Assembly (NCBI RefSeq): GCF_002056795.1
Contig: NZ_CP020104.1
Location: forward strand, 5,837,501 to 5,901,500
Length of the DNA: 64,000 bases
Direction of reading: 5' to 3'
Source: Spirosoma aerolatum
Lineage (GTDB): Bacteria; Bacteroidota; Bacteroidia; Cytophagales; Spirosomataceae
Made by a program: the position numbers and the translations under genes. Every line of letters begins with the position of its first letter. The stretch's first letter is position 1. The notes under the pieces are model-generated. The model was not told the origin of the DNA. It worked only from the letters and a program-made list of their open reading frames with translations, and ran no database searches. This document shows, in pieces, positions 24,192-33,093 of the stretch.

Positions 24192-26848
24192 TCCACCAAC
24201 TTCAGCAATTCGTTAAGCTTTAATAGCGCTTCGATAGGCGTAAGTCGGTTAACGTCGATCGCCCGAAGTTTTTCTTTAATAGCTTCTGACCTCGGATCGC
24301 CCGATTCGATGATCCGCAAGGCCAGTTCGCGTTCCTGGGGTACGGCTTCCCGAATTTTCTCACGGTTCGTTTCGCGCCCATGCGAGGATTCCAGTTGCTT
24401 CAAAATCTCATTGGCCCGACTAACTACCTGTGCGGGCATACCGGCCATCTGTGCTACATGAATCCCGAAACTGTGCTCCGATCCGCCCTCTTTCAGTTTA
24501 CGCAGAAAAATAACCTTGTTCCCCATCTCCTTCACCGCCACGTTATAGTTTTTGATCCGGTGGTTATCCGTAGCCAGATCATTCAGCTCGTGATAGTGTG
24601 TGGCGAATAGGGTCTTGGGTCGGCAATCGGTTTTGTTATGCAGATATTCGGTGATGGCCCAGGCTATCGATACGCCATCGTAGGTGCTCGTACCACGCCC
24701 AATCTCATCCATTAGCACTAGACTCCGTTCGCTCAGGTTGTTCAAAATACTAGCCGTTTCGGTCATCTCGACCATGAACGTGCTTTCGCCCCTCGACAGG
24801 TTATCACTGGCGCCTACCCGCGTAAAAATCTTGTCGATGATTCCTATCTCGGCCAAGGACGCTGGCACAAAACTTCCTGACTGCGCCATTAGCACAATCA
24901 GGGCTGTTTGCCGCAGCAACGCTGATTTACCAGCCATATTCGGCCCTGTGATGATGATGATTTGCTGGGTTTCATCATCCAGATAAATATCATTCGGAAT
25001 GTACGGTTCGCCGGGAGGTAATTGCTGCTCCACAACTGGGTGTCGACCATCTCTGATGTTCAACACCTTACTTTCGTTGATCTGCGGACGAACGTATTTA
25101 TTTTTCACTGCAATCCGGGCAAACGACGACAGTACATCCAGCACCGACAGTACGCGGGCGTTTTGCTGAATGGCCCCCACATACTCGCCAGCCGCCATGA
25201 CCATTTCGTTGAACATCCGGGCTTCGATCTGAAAAATCTGCTCCTCGGCATTCAGGATTTTGTCTTCGTATTCCTTTAGTTCGGGGGTGATGTATCGTTC
25301 GGCATTTACCAGTGTCTGTTTCCGAATCCAATCATCGGGCACCCGGTTCTTGTGGGCATGGGTTACTTCGAGGTAATAGCCAAATACTTTGTTGTAGGCG
25401 ACCTTGAGCGAACTTATACCTGTTCGCTCTACCTCACGTTCCTGAAGTTGCAACAGGTAATCCTTCCCCGAATAGGCTATCGCAGTTAACTCGTCCAGCT
25501 CAGGGTTTATACCAGGTTTAATCATGCCTCCCTGGTTCGAAAGCGTTGGTGGATCTTCACGCAGTTCGGCCTCAATCCGGTCAAGCAGAAACGCTACGGG
25601 ATTGAGTTGATCCGCGTATTTTTTCAACGAAGGTGACTCCGTCTGACTTAAGGCAGTAATCAGCAATTCTTTGATCGGCAAAACGTGTTGCAGCGACCGT
25701 TTCAGTTGCAATAGCTCTCTTGGGTTGATCCGTCGAACGGCCACTTTCGAGACCAACCGCTCCAGATCGCCAATCTGCCGCAAATGGTTCACCAGTGTAT
25801 CGGTCAGATCGAGTTCATTCACCAGCAGTTCAACCATACTGAGCCGCTCGTCAATCAACGCTTTTTCTTTTAGGGGTAAGCTTAGCCACTTACGCAGCAA
25901 ACGAGCCCCCATTGGGGTTACGGTCTGATCGAGAATCTGGATAAGCGGAACGCCCCCTTCCTGTTGCGCTGCTGTCAGTTCAAGGTTGCGAATGGTGAAT
26001 CGGTCAAGCCAGACATAGCGGTCTTCTTCGAGCCGGGTTACGCGAGTAATATGCTGAAGGTCTTTGTGCTCCGTTTCGTTCAGGTAGTGGAGAATCACCC
26101 CGGCCGCTATAATCCCGTCGGGCAACCCTTCAATGCCAAAACCCTTCAGCGAGGTAGTCTGAAAATGCTGTTTTAGGAAATTGTAACCAAAATCATAGGT
26201 GAAAGCCCAGTCTTCGAGGGTAAAGGTGTGAAACTTATCGCCAAATAATGCACCGAACTCCTGCCGATTACGCTTGCAGTACAGTACTTCCGACGGATTG
26301 AAACTTTGAAGTAATTTATCGACATAAGCCGCATTACCCTGCGAAGCCAGAAACTCCCCCGTCGAAATATCCAGAAATGACACCCCAAACTGATCGTCTG
26401 TATGGCCCGCCCCGCCCTTCCCAAAATGAACAGCAGCGAGGTAGTTATTGCGCCGGGTATCGAGCACATTATCGTTGAAGGAAACGCCAGGAGTCACCAG
26501 TTCCGTAACCCCGCGCCGTACAATCCCTTTAGCGAGCGCAGGATCTTCCAATTGGTCGCAGATTGCCACACGTTCGCCCGCCCGAACCAGCTTAGGCAAG
26601 TGAGTATCCAGCGAATGATGAGGGAAGCCCGCCAGTTCTTCGTTGGAACCACCATTGTTACGTTTAGTGAGCGTAATACCCAGAATCTTACTGGTTTTTA
26701 CTGCATCTTCGCCGAAGGTCTCATAGAAATCACCGACCCGAAAGAGTAATAATGCACCGGGATATTTGGCTTTAATCTGATTGTATTGGCGGTTAAGAGG
26801 GGTTTCGTTCTTCTTCGTTTGTGGCTTTGCAGCACTAGCGGTTTTCAC
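24188..26848 (-). CDS. mutS: DNA mismatch repair protein MutS
   Basis: 886 residues from the GTG at 26848. Mismatch-binding Phe-x-Glu is in GDFYETFGED near the N-terminus. Connector, lever and clamp regions follow, then the ATPase with Walker A GPNMAGKSALL (about residue 635), the STFMVEM signature, Walker B VLMDEIGRGTSTYDG and the ATHYHELN helix. A TTG at 26875 is excluded because a -7 box TAGATTTG covers 26873-26880. The C-terminus LLKLNELLKLVE sits in direct repeat B, and the stop overlaps the start of the next gene. Confidence 0.95.
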   Translation of the reverse strand: MKTASAAKPQTKKNETPLNRQYNQIKAKYPGALLLFRVGDFYETFGEDAVKTSKILGITLTKRNNGGSNEELAGFPHHSLDTHLPKLVRAGERVAICDQLEDPALAKGIVRRGVTELVTPGVSFNDNVLDTRRNNYLAAVHFGKGGAGHTDDQFGVSFLDISTGEFLASQGNAAYVDKLLQSFNPSEVLYCKRNRQEFGALFGDKFHTFTLEDWAFTYDFGYNFLKQHFQTTSLKGFGIEGLPDGIIAAGVILHYLNETEHKDLQHITRVTRLEEDRYVWLDRFTIRNLELTAAQQEGGVPLIQILDQTVTPMGARLLRKWLSLPLKEKALIDERLSMVELLVNELDLTDTLVNHLRQIGDLERLVSKVAVRRINPRELLQLKRSLQHVLPIKELLITALSQTESPSLKKYADQLNPVAFLLDRIEAELREDPPTLSNQGGMIKPGINPELDELTAIAYSGKDYLLQLQEREVERTGISSLKVAYNKVFGYYLEVTHAHKNRVPDDWIRKQTLVNAERYITPELKEYEDKILNAEEQIFQIEARMFNEMVMAAGEYVGAIQQNARVLSVLDVLSSFARIAVKNKYVRPQINESKVLNIRDGRHPVVEQQLPPGEPYIPNDIYLDDETQQIIIITGPNMAGKSALLRQTALIVLMAQSGSFVPASLAEIGIIDKIFTRVGASDNLSRGESTFMVEMTETASILNNLSERSLVLMDEIGRGTSTYDGVSIAWAITEYLHNKTDCRPKTLFATHYHELNDLATDNHRIKNYNVAVKEMGNKVIFLRKLKEGGSEHSFGIHVAQMAGMPAQVVSRANEILKQLESSHGRETNREKIREAVPQERELALRIIESGDPRSEAIKEKLRAIDVNRLTPIEALLKLNELLKLVE
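24192..24226 (-). repeat. direct repeat B, copy that forms the end of mutS
   Basis: Partner of 23475-23509, one mismatch at 24209. It supplies the last twelve codons of the working mutS gene. The 717-base spacing between copies is exactly the span of the nucleotidyltransferase cassette. Confidence 0.85.
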
Positions 26849-26872
26849 TGATCTCTGTTGGATTGTACTAAA

Positions 26873-26880
26873 CAAATCTA
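26873..26880 (-). promoter_or_regulatory. Bacteroidota -7 box for mutS
   Basis: TAGATTTG on the minus strand, an exact TAnnTTTG match. Transcription would start about 5-8 bases downstream, leaving a leader of roughly 20 bases before the GTG at 26848 and ruling out the in-frame TTG inside the box. Confidence 0.6.
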
Positions 26881-26937
26881 CAAAAATCTGGTGACATTTA
26901 TACTACTTAACAGGCAAACAAATGCTTACTAAGGGCT

Positions 26938-26945
26938 TAATTTTG
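26938..26945 (+). promoter_or_regulatory. Bacteroidota -7 box for the SpoU methyltransferase gene
   Basis: TAATTTTG, exact match, 30 bases before the ATG at 26975. It is divergent from the mutS promoter within the same 125-base gap. Confidence 0.6.
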
Positions 26946-26974
26946 CGGTTTAACATTTATTTTAAAGACGCTTT

Positions 26975-27508
26975 ATGCCCCCTCGTAAACTCTCGCTCGA
27001 TGAATTGAACCGCCTGTCGGTCGATGATTTTAAACAAGCCGAAAAGTTTCCGTATTGCCTCATTCTGGATGATATACGCAGCCTCAACAATGTAGGCTCG
27101 GTTTTTAGAACGGCCGATGCTTTTCGAGCCGAAAAACTCTATCTATGTGGCATAACGGGGCGCCCTCCCCACCGTGACATAACCAAAACCGCTTTGGGGG
27201 CTACGGAATCGGTAGACTGGCATTATACAGCCGATATCGTTAGCCTAATCAGGCAATTACGAACAGATGGCTGGCTGATTGTTGCTGTCGAACAAGCCGA
27301 AGAAAGTGTATTATTGACCAATTTTTCCCCAAGTAAAAACAAACCATACGCTTTTGTGTTGGGTAATGAGGTTACGGGCGTTCGGGACGACGTGGTGCAA
27401 CTGGCCGATATCGTATTGGAGATTCCACAATTTGGTACGAAACACTCGCTCAATATTGCCGTGACCACAGGAATTATCTGCTGGGATTTCCTGCAAAAAA
27501 GTCGGTAA
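26975..27508 (+). CDS. TrmH/SpoU-family RNA 2'-O-methyltransferase
   Basis: 177 residues with the three SPOUT motifs that form the trefoil-knot SAM site: NNVGSVFRTADAF, FVLGNEVTGV and IPQFGTKHSLNIAVTTGI. The Arg in the first motif and Asn/Ser in the third are the usual catalytic positions. It lacks an extended RNA-binding N-domain, so it resembles the short TrmL/TrmH-like tRNA or rRNA ribose methylases. The exact target is not determinable. It has its own promoter and no operon partner. Confidence 0.9.
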   Translation: MPPRKLSLDELNRLSVDDFKQAEKFPYCLILDDIRSLNNVGSVFRTADAFRAEKLYLCGITGRPPHRDITKTALGATESVDWHYTADIVSLIRQLRTDGWLIVAVEQAEESVLLTNFSPSKNKPYAFVLGNEVTGVRDDVVQLADIVLEIPQFGTKHSLNIAVTTGIICWDFLQKSR

Positions 27509-27581
27509 AAACTTAATATAGGTTTTTTGACTGTCCCGAGAATTCCGTATTTATTTGTACATTTTTACTCTACCAGGTCAT

Positions 27582-28031
27582 ATGGCAAACAAAACCCTAA
27601 AAACCAAACAGAAGTCGCTGGCTTCCGAGATCGTTAGTACGATTGAAACCAAACTGAGTGAAGCTGGCGAAGCCACCAAGAAGATGAAGAAGTCCATCGA
27701 GAAATCGGCGGACAAACTGGCTAAGAAGCTCGCCAAATTGATGCATAAAGCGGAAAAGAAAGCGGCTAAGCCAACCAAAAAAGCGAAGAAGACGGCAACA
27801 AAGGCGAAAAAGAAACTTGTAAAAGCAGAACAAAAAGTTGAACAAACCGCAGCGAAAGCCGTTGAAACCGTAGCCAAAACAGCTACGACCGCAGCGGCAA
27901 AAGCAACGAAACCTACTCCAAAGCCAGCTACGGCCAAAACTACTCCTGCCCGTAGTCCACGAACTACCCAAGCAAAACCGGCCACTACCAGCACACCAGC
28001 ACCAGCCGAACCAGTCGCTGACAATGCCTAA
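27582..28031 (+). CDS. histone H1-like Lys/Ala/Pro-rich basic protein
   Basis: 149 residues from the ATG at 27582. The first 60 residues are a helical, charged segment (SLASEIVSTIETKLSEAGEA); the rest is low-complexity KKAxKxTKKAKKTATKAKK and then TAKPTPKPATAKTTPARSP, like eukaryotic H1 tails and bacterial Hc1/AlgP-type nucleoid proteins. It likely binds DNA or RNA non-specifically and compacts the nucleoid. The strong composition bias also creates long false reading frames on the opposite strand. A terminator follows. Confidence 0.7.
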   Translation: MANKTLKTKQKSLASEIVSTIETKLSEAGEATKKMKKSIEKSADKLAKKLAKLMHKAEKKAAKPTKKAKKTATKAKKKLVKAEQKVEQTAAKAVETVAKTATTAAAKATKPTPKPATAKTTPARSPRTTQAKPATTSTPAPAEPVADNA

Positions 28032-28059
28032 TTAATTTCGCTATTTTATACTGTTTCTT

Positions 28060-28085
28060 AAAAGCCCATCTAATGTGGGCTTTTT
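28060..28085 (+). terminator. rho-independent terminator after the histone-like gene
   Basis: The stem AAAAGCCCA / TGGGCTTTT with a 7-base loop and T run, 29 bases past the stop. Confidence 0.8.
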
Positions 28086-28200
28086 ATGTTAAAAATTATT
28101 GCTTTTTAGGGTATTTTATTGTGACATTTACAGAACTGCGTCGTCCATGTACCACTAGTGGGCTTCACCTTTTATTAATTCATGAAAGGAATGCAGCAGT

Positions 28201-29136
28201 ATGCCACCACGTTCAACTTCTTATCTGGTGATCGCGCTAGTCATTCTGCTGTTACTTATTGTAGTGGGCCTGATATGTGGTAGTTGGTCAGTAGCCTATG
28301 AAAACCCGCAAACTATGAACTCAGTTTTAGAGGGAGTGACTCTTGTTACCCTGTTTCTGGCATTGCAGGGACTCATTGGCTTTACAATCTGGTGGTTTTT
28401 ACGACAGCGGCAACAGCCCCCAGCTCAGACCGAGGTTTTACATTCGATTGTCCATGAGTTTCAAACGCCTATTTCGGCGATTCGCATGGCGGTCGATATT
28501 CTGGATTCGCCCATTGCCCGAAATCATCCTGAACGGACAGAAAAATACGTACGAATAATACGGGAAGAAACAGAGCGACTGCAACACCAGGTCGAAACCA
28601 TGCTGACGCTGGCACGGGCAGACCGAAATACATTGGTGCTAAATCCTGAACCCGTTCATATACAGCACCTCCTTCAGTCGGTCGCCGAGCGACATGGCGA
28701 CTATTTAACACTACAATTGGCCCCTAAAGACACGTACATTTTAGCGGATCGGCTCCATTTGACCAATGTACTTTACAATCTGCTAGATAACGCGATCAAG
28801 TACAGTGCTGACGACCCAGCTATTACCTTGCTCACTAAAGTTGATACGGATGGACTCACGATTACAGTCAGAGATAAGGGGGTAGGGATTCCTCCCAAGT
28901 TGGTGGCCCAGATCTTCCAGCCTTTTTTTCGGGTTCATGATCGTAATCAACCTAGTGTAAAAGGGTTTGGCCTGGGCTTGAGCTATGTACAGCGAATTGT
29001 ACAGGCCCACAACTGGAGCATCTGGGTAAAAAGTGCCGTTGGCCAGGGAAGCGAATTTATGATTCAGGTACCCCCAAAATCAATTCTGCCCACGACAGAG
29101 CAAGGGCAGATAATGGGTTCCAGAAAGGCAAGTTAA
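28201..29136 (+). CDS. orphan membrane sensor histidine kinase
   Basis: 311 residues. Two hydrophobic segments (about 8-28 and 46-68) bracket a very short periplasmic loop, so it probably senses a membrane or internal signal. The HisKA domain has the phospho-acceptor in HSIVHEFQTPISAIRMAVD, where the usual HELRTP is HEFQTP. The ATPase domain shows NLLDNAIKYS (N box), DKGVGIP (G1), FQPFFRV (F) and GFGLGLSYV (G2). No response regulator or receiver domain is adjacent, so its partner is elsewhere. Confidence 0.85.
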   Translation: MPPRSTSYLVIALVILLLLIVVGLICGSWSVAYENPQTMNSVLEGVTLVTLFLALQGLIGFTIWWFLRQRQQPPAQTEVLHSIVHEFQTPISAIRMAVDILDSPIARNHPERTEKYVRIIREETERLQHQVETMLTLARADRNTLVLNPEPVHIQHLLQSVAERHGDYLTLQLAPKDTYILADRLHLTNVLYNLLDNAIKYSADDPAITLLTKVDTDGLTITVRDKGVGIPPKLVAQIFQPFFRVHDRNQPSVKGFGLGLSYVQRIVQAHNWSIWVKSAVGQGSEFMIQVPPKSILPTTEQGQIMGSRKAS

Positions 29137-29215
29137 TCGTACAGGTTCAGGATTACTTTGTCAGGCGGGCCAATGCAAAAGCAATAGGCATCAGCCCACC
29201 TGACATCTAAAAAAG

Positions 29216-32200
29216 CTATTTGGCGTTTACAGCCTGGGCAGCCTTCGTTACTTTCATTACACCGTTCATAATACGCCAATGTCCGGGGAATGTGCACACA
29301 AACGGATAATCGCCGGGAACAGCCGGAGCGGTGAATTTCAGACGGTATGTTTGGTCTGGATTCACCAGCGGGGTAGCCACAATGACCTGCGGAATTGAGG
29401 GCACGTAATTCTTTTCAGCCCCATCTTTTGCCGTAATAAGCTTGTCGGCAGCAGCCCCAATAACCTCCATACTTTTAGGCCTACCAATCACCAGGTTATG
29501 CTGCATGGCATCGGGATTTTCCAGAACGATTTCGACCTGTTTACCCGCCGTAACCGTAAACTCCTTCTTATCATACCGCATCTCCTCGCGCACCGTTTTG
29601 AGTCGTACGATCTCTATATTCGGATCAACAGGTTCAGCTTTGGTAATTCCCCACAATTCGTACAGGCGATTCAAGCGACTGCTATTATCGGCAGATACCG
29701 AATTGTTTAGACTGGCCAGGAACGACTTATCGGCTTCCTGAACTGTGGCTTTCTGGCGGGGATTCCAGCCTTCGGCAACGCCTTTCACAATGGCCTCTTT
29801 TTGGGTAACATCCAGCTTTTGCGTCTGCTTCAGCAAAGCAACTACTTCGTCGATAGGCGCAACGGATGCATAGCTACGGATGGCCCGTTCAAGCGCATAG
29901 GCACTCAGACTCTGGGGAGCACGATAGGTCAGGGTAACCGTAGCATTATTGTTCTGCTCATTGCTTTCAGGAATAACATTCTCCCGATCAAGCATGGCGG
30001 TGATCGCATACTGCCCCGCCCGCTCGAATTGAACGCCCATGTCGCCCACCCAGGGTCCATTGTTCGATTTGCTGATGGTGACAGTTTCACCGGGCTTGAT
30101 ACCCGTGTTGTGCGTCACGCTGACAAAATCAATTTTTGGTCCATCCAACGCCCCTTTGGGTCCTTCAATCCGAACCGACAAAGGAATTGGGGTTCCCTCT
30201 GGAACGGCTACTCCTCCCGCATTCATCACATCGACAAACACTAAGGCCCGTTCCCGAACCGAAGGCGATTCGGGCGTGGTACGAATGGCCTTAACCACCA
30301 GATCGGGTTTATCACTGGCCGAGGCTGTAATCGGAACCGATTGCTTCGGAGCGGTTGCCGCTGTGTGGTCATGCTGGCTCATATCATGTGCCTGCTGGCT
30401 ATGTCCGGCCTCAGAAGTGGCTAATTGAGCCAGGTATGTTTTCAGCAATCGGCCATCATTCGCTGTCAACGCACAGGCAAACGCATCGGGTAACCAGCGA
30501 TCATTCGTTTCGGTAGCTTTCGCTAGACGGGTCAGAATAGCATTATCTACTTCGGAGGAAGACGGTGCCTTCGACAACGCTAACAAGGAATTTAGTACTA
30601 CCAGTGGCTCTTTATCCTGCAGAAGGTTATTTCGCAAAATGGCCTGAGCTGCCTCAGAAGCAGGCATCACCTGAATGGCGGCTTTACGCACAGCCGAAGC
30701 AGGATGCTTCAGGGCTCCGGTTATGGCCTGCATCACATCGGGTTGAGTGGCCGCACCAAGCCCCTGCAATGTCCACAGGGCATGAATCGCTGCGGGATTA
30801 TTGCCAATTTCGTCCAGCGACTGATCGTTTACCAACGCAATGAGCTTCGGGACAACATCTTTGTTTGCCCGCTCAATCAGCAACCGCTGAGCCGTCATCC
30901 GCCAGAACATATTGGTGTTTTTCAGCGCAGCCATCAGCTCGTCGGGCCGATCTTTGCTCAACGCCATTGGTATATAGGCGGGTGCATTTTTGTAGGCAAC
31001 CCGGTAAATCCGACCATGCGTAAAATCACGTAGTGGCGTTTCGTAGGCATTGCCAGAACCGTTGGCAGCTCCTTTAGGCGTCGGGTTATGCTGAATAATG
31101 AAGCTATACCAATCAACTACCCAAACGGCTCCATCAGGCCCTACTTCGGCAAAAACCGGTGCAAACCACTCATCGGCACCTGCCATGAGGTTAAATCCGT
31201 CAACATCTTCGTAGTCGGTGCCCGACTTTTTCATCACATTCTGGTGCAGAATATGCCCCGTTGGCTCCGATACAAATGCAACCTTATTCCAATACTGCTG
31301 TGGGAACGCACGGGCCGTATAGAAATTATGACCCGCAGCCGCCGTAAACCCACCGAATACGTCCACCTGTCTTACCTTTGGGGTAATGGGTTTCATGTCT
31401 TTATGGGTATCGGTACTGCGGCTTCCATTTTCGCGCAGATGCGGTGCTCCATGAAAATACTGATTCGGAATGGCCATATACCAACCGTGCGAGTTATTGG
31501 CTGTCGATCCGAAAATATCGCCGGTTTCGGTAAAGCCTAATCCCCAGGTATTGTTGGAGGTAGCCGTCACATATTCGAGTTTCGATCCATCGGGTTTAAA
31601 CCGGAAGAAACCTTGGCTAAACTTGACACTGTCGGCCCCGAACTTGCCTTTAAAGCCCGAATACCCAACACTTCCCCAAATCCAGTTATCAAAACCATAA
31701 TGCAGGTTGCTAGGACCAGCGTGTGTATCGAACGTACCGAAGCCCGTAAAAAGAATTTTCTTCACATCGGCTTTATCGTCGCCGTTGGTATCCTGCAAAA
31801 ACAGCATGTGTGGCGCCTGCGACACGTACAGACCACCGTTGGCAAATACCATTCCGGTCGGGATACTGAGTCCTTCAGCAAAATTGGTGAACTTATCGGC
31901 CTTACCATCTTTATCGGTATCCTCGCAGATGACGATATAATCCGAACCGCCTTCGGGCTTGCGCTCGTTCGGATAATCTTTGGTAATCAGTACGAACAAT
32001 CGACCGCGTTCGTCCCAACTCATGGCAATCGGATGCATTACGTTAGGCTCATGGGCAAACAGTTCGAGCGTAAAGTCGACCGGCACCTGAATATGCTTCA
32101 TCGACTCTTCGGGCGAGAGGGGTTCCTGTTCCAACTGGGTACCTGGCCGTTTTTCGTAGTTCGGCAGGTTCGCTTCGTGATAGGCAAACGGCTGCGGTTT

Positions 32201-32986
32201 CAGGTCATCGTGCAGTTTCTTTACCTTATCGCCTACAGCCCAGAGAATCCCCCGTTCCAATAACTGCTGAAAACCGGGTTGGCTCCAGGTACGTTCGTCA
32301 TGTCCATAGGCGGTGTAAAATACCCGGCCCTTACCGTACTGCCGCGTCCATGTGTAGGGCTCTTCGGTTTGGCCTGGCTTATCCTTAGCCTGATCGGCTT
32401 TAATATCCCGTACGGCCAGCACATTATTATCGGGCTGCAAATGACTATGCAGATAAGTTTCGTCATAGGCTTTGAACGACGATAGGCCCGCTACAATCGG
32501 ATTGTTTGGCTGCGTAAAACGCGTCTGAATAGTATCCATCCGATGCCGCCAGAACTGACCTCCGACTACCTTATCGACGTACTCGGGCGAATTTCGAAAA
32601 CAATAGGATGCACAGTGCACCGGAATCAGTCCGTGCCCCGACGATACATACGATAATAATGCCTGCTCCTGGGGTTTGGGAATACTATCCCAATTGGCAA
32701 AAATCAACAGGCCGTCGTACTTGTTCAGATTCTCGGTATTGAGGTCTTCGAGTTTATCGGTATAGGTAATGTTGATACCCTTGTCGCCGAGAGCCGCCAT
32801 CAGTTGCGGCACGCGCTCGCTCGGTCGGTGGTGGCCATTATCACCCAGAAATAGAATTTCGGTCCGACGCGGACGGTCGTTACCCGATGCTCCGCCGGTC
32901 TGTCGAACAGAAGTTTGTGAGGACGATTGGCGAGCACACTGGGCAAGTGCGACTACGACCCCAACAGCGATGAGTAGTTTTTTCAT
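29216..32986 (-). CDS. ThuA - PVC beta-propeller - HEAT - CARDB - cupredoxin lipoprotein
   Basis: A 1256-residue secreted lipoprotein (signal ending LAQC). The ATG at 32986 is chosen over one 3 codons earlier because it starts the signal. In order: ThuA trehalose-utilisation-like domain (about 45-265, ILFLGDNGHHRPSERVP); PVC-type dehydrogenase-like beta-propeller (about 300-690, GRLFVLITKDYPNER to VVDWYSFIIQHNP); HEAT-type helices (700-870); a CARDB Ig-like domain (about 905-1030, PDLVVKAIRTTPES); and a C-terminal plastocyanin-like domain with copper ligands His 1163, Cys 1231, His 1236 and Met 1240. The c-type haem CxxCH usual in PVC-type proteins was not found. It is last in the sugar operon. 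Confidence 0.85.
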   Translation of the reverse strand: MKKLLIAVGVVVALAQCARQSSSQTSVRQTGGASGNDRPRRTEILFLGDNGHHRPSERVPQLMAALGDKGINITYTDKLEDLNTENLNKYDGLLIFANWDSIPKPQEQALLSYVSSGHGLIPVHCASYCFRNSPEYVDKVVGGQFWRHRMDTIQTRFTQPNNPIVAGLSSFKAYDETYLHSHLQPDNNVLAVRDIKADQAKDKPGQTEEPYTWTRQYGKGRVFYTAYGHDERTWSQPGFQQLLERGILWAVGDKVKKLHDDLKPQPFAYHEANLPNYEKRPGTQLEQEPLSPEESMKHIQVPVDFTLELFAHEPNVMHPIAMSWDERGRLFVLITKDYPNERKPEGGSDYIVICEDTDKDGKADKFTNFAEGLSIPTGMVFANGGLYVSQAPHMLFLQDTNGDDKADVKKILFTGFGTFDTHAGPSNLHYGFDNWIWGSVGYSGFKGKFGADSVKFSQGFFRFKPDGSKLEYVTATSNNTWGLGFTETGDIFGSTANNSHGWYMAIPNQYFHGAPHLRENGSRSTDTHKDMKPITPKVRQVDVFGGFTAAAGHNFYTARAFPQQYWNKVAFVSEPTGHILHQNVMKKSGTDYEDVDGFNLMAGADEWFAPVFAEVGPDGAVWVVDWYSFIIQHNPTPKGAANGSGNAYETPLRDFTHGRIYRVAYKNAPAYIPMALSKDRPDELMAALKNTNMFWRMTAQRLLIERANKDVVPKLIALVNDQSLDEIGNNPAAIHALWTLQGLGAATQPDVMQAITGALKHPASAVRKAAIQVMPASEAAQAILRNNLLQDKEPLVVLNSLLALSKAPSSSEVDNAILTRLAKATETNDRWLPDAFACALTANDGRLLKTYLAQLATSEAGHSQQAHDMSQHDHTAATAPKQSVPITASASDKPDLVVKAIRTTPESPSVRERALVFVDVMNAGGVAVPEGTPIPLSVRIEGPKGALDGPKIDFVSVTHNTGIKPGETVTISKSNNGPWVGDMGVQFERAGQYAITAMLDRENVIPESNEQNNNATVTLTYRAPQSLSAYALERAIRSYASVAPIDEVVALLKQTQKLDVTQKEAIVKGVAEGWNPRQKATVQEADKSFLASLNNSVSADNSSRLNRLYELWGITKAEPVDPNIEIVRLKTVREEMRYDKKEFTVTAGKQVEIVLENPDAMQHNLVIGRPKSMEVIGAAADKLITAKDGAEKNYVPSIPQVIVATPLVNPDQTYRLKFTAPAVPGDYPFVCTFPGHWRIMNGVMKVTKAAQAVNAK

Positions 32987-33005
32987 GTTAACCAAAGGAA
33001 AAGGT

Positions 33006-33093
33006 AATGGACAATGGATAATGCAAAATGGATAATGGAAGGTGCTACTTTACACATTGTTCATTATCCATTGTCCATTATCCATTATTCATT
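33006..33093. repeat. AATGGATAA-type inverted repeat
   Basis: Left arm 33006-33038 (AATGGACAATGGATAATG...) and right arm 33055-33093 (ending TTATCCATTATTCAT) fold on each other. The 15-base string TTATCCATTATTCAT also occurs at 48665 and 62051. It lies between the Gfo/Idh/MocA stop and the ThuA-type gene within one operon. Confidence 0.7.

Noticed and set aside
27578..28024. Minus-strand hydrophobic frame opposite the histone-like gene
   Set aside because: It is the complement of a Lys/Ala-rich low-complexity gene; the hydrophobic composition is an automatic result of that bias.
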